Source of the DNA: AC-32 sp045806105
Lineage (GTDB): Bacteria; Actinomycetota; Thermoleophilia; Gaiellales; Gaiellaceae
Length of the DNA stretch: 30,499 bases
Assembly (NCBI GenBank): GCA_045806105.1
Contig: JBJMJY010000026.1
Coordinates: forward strand, 1-30,499
Direction: 5' to 3'
A model generated the notes under the pieces. It ran no database searches. It worked only from the letters and a program-made list of their open reading frames with translations, and was not told the origin of the DNA. The number at the start of each line of letters is the position of its first letter. The stretch's first letter is position 1. Positions 30,006 through 30,499 of this stretch are shown in pieces. The position numbers and the translations under genes are program-made.

Positions 30006-30499
30006 AGGTCGTCGTGCTGACGACCTCGTACCCGCGCTACGAGGGCGACCCGGCCGGGAACTTCGTCGCCGACGCGGTCGAGCAGCTGCGCGGGCGGGGG
30101 ATCGCGGTCGACGTGGTCTCGCCGACATCGTTCCGGCACTTCGGGATCGCCTACGGCTCAGGCGTGATCGGCAACCTGAAGCAAGCGCCGTGGAAGGCCG
30201 CACTCATGCCGGCGATGCTCGGCTCGTTCGCGCAGGCGGCCCGGCGAGCCGCCCGCGACGCCGACCTCGTGCACGCGCACTGGCTGCCTTCGGGCGCGGT
30301 GGCGCTGGCGACCGGCAGGCCGTTCGTGGTCCAGCTCTGGGGGACCGACGTCGAGCTGGCGCGGCGGATGCGCGGCGTCGCTCGCCGCGTGCTCTCGCGG
30401 GCGCGGCTCACGATCTGCGCCTCGAACGCGCTCGCCGAGTCCGCCCGCGAGCTCGGCGCGGGCGAGGTGCGGGTGATCCCGAGCGCGGTCGAGCTGCCC
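30002..30499 (+). CDS. GT4-family glycosyltransferase, 3' part beyond the window
   Basis: The first 166 codons of a GT-B glycosyltransferase: MKVVVLTTSYPRYEGDPAGN, then DLVHAHWLPSGAVALATG, FVVQLWGTDVELARR and LTICASNALAESARELG. The window ends at VRVIPSAVELP, the junction between acceptor and donor domains, so the donor-binding half is outside. The ATG overlaps the ligase stop by 4 bases. The family call is safe; the donor and acceptor are not known. Confidence 0.86.
   Translation, partial: MKVVVLTTSYPRYEGDPAGNFVADAVEQLRGRGIAVDVVSPTSFRHFGIAYGSGVIGNLKQAPWKAALMPAMLGSFAQAARRAARDADLVHAHWLPSGAVALATGRPFVVQLWGTDVELARRMRGVARRVLSRARLTICASNALAESARELGAGEVRVIPSAVELP

Noticed and set aside
1..30499. Search by eye for tRNA/rRNA genes, CRISPR arrays, insertion sequences, integrases, attachment sites and riboswitches
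   Set aside because: No cloverleaf-like sequences, regularly spaced repeats, transposase motifs or conserved riboswitch cores were seen. Almost all of the sequence is explained by protein genes.

Overview
This high-GC window looks like actinobacterial chromosome, most plausibly Thermoleophilia-like (Gaiellales/Solirubrobacterales type). That placement is inferred from gene style: many GTG starts, numerous 4-base gene overlaps, apparent leaderless promoters with TAGACT-type -10 boxes, and secreted proteins with FlgD-like Ig folds. It has not been checked by a database search. I see no tRNA, rRNA, CRISPR array, transposase or phage gene.

Layout. (1) 1-2706 (+): sulfate assimilation: the last 21 codons of a cysH-type reductase, APS kinase (cysC), ATP sulfurylase (sat) and a TSUP/TauE-family permease. 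(2) 2720-9071: first surface-polysaccharide block: a secreted FlgD-Ig-like protein plus an O-antigen-ligase-like protein (+), a convergent Wzx-type flippase (-), an NAD-dependent sugar epimerase (+), and a secreted protein joining a FlgD-like Ig segment to a dimethylformamidase beta-subunit-like domain. (3) 9050-14207: an orphan oligopeptide-binding-type lipoprotein (+), then a minus-strand operon of SDR epimerase, ATP-grasp ligase and GT4 glycosyltransferase, and a small divergent lipoprotein with no clear start codon. (4) 14428-18550 (+): a large ATPase/TPR/LuxR regulator, a DUF4242 protein and a secreted YVTN-type beta-propeller. (5) 18658-20680 (+): a TetR repressor and a DHA2-type MFS exporter, both preceded by the same 17-base operator-like sequence. 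(6) 20735-22399: a bacterial eIF2B/ribose-1,5-bisphosphate-isomerase-like protein (-), divergent from a short, degenerate ATP-grasp-like protein (+). (7) 22421-30499 (+): second polysaccharide block: flippase-like LPG-synthase-TM protein, GT2, ATP-grasp ligase, GT-C-like membrane protein, GT4, second O-antigen-ligase-like protein, and a GT4 cut by the window end. The last six are chained by 4-base overlaps.

How it may work together. Blocks 2, 3 and 7 hold the parts of a Wzx/Wzy-type envelope glycan pathway: nucleotide-sugar SDRs, glycosyltransferases, a flippase and two polymerase/ligases. ATP-grasp ligases are embedded in both operons, which suggests an amino-acid- or carboxylate-modified glycan. 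The sulfur genes could supply cysteine, and PAPS if a sulfotransferase lies nearby; none is visible here.

Most unusual points: two genes (9194 and 23467) whose natural N-terminus falls on an in-frame ATC directly after related hairpin-containing sequences; the shrunken ATP-grasp next to an eIF2B-like gene; a 147-base convergent coding overlap; and two convergent genes whose stop codons are the ends of one 31-base palindrome.
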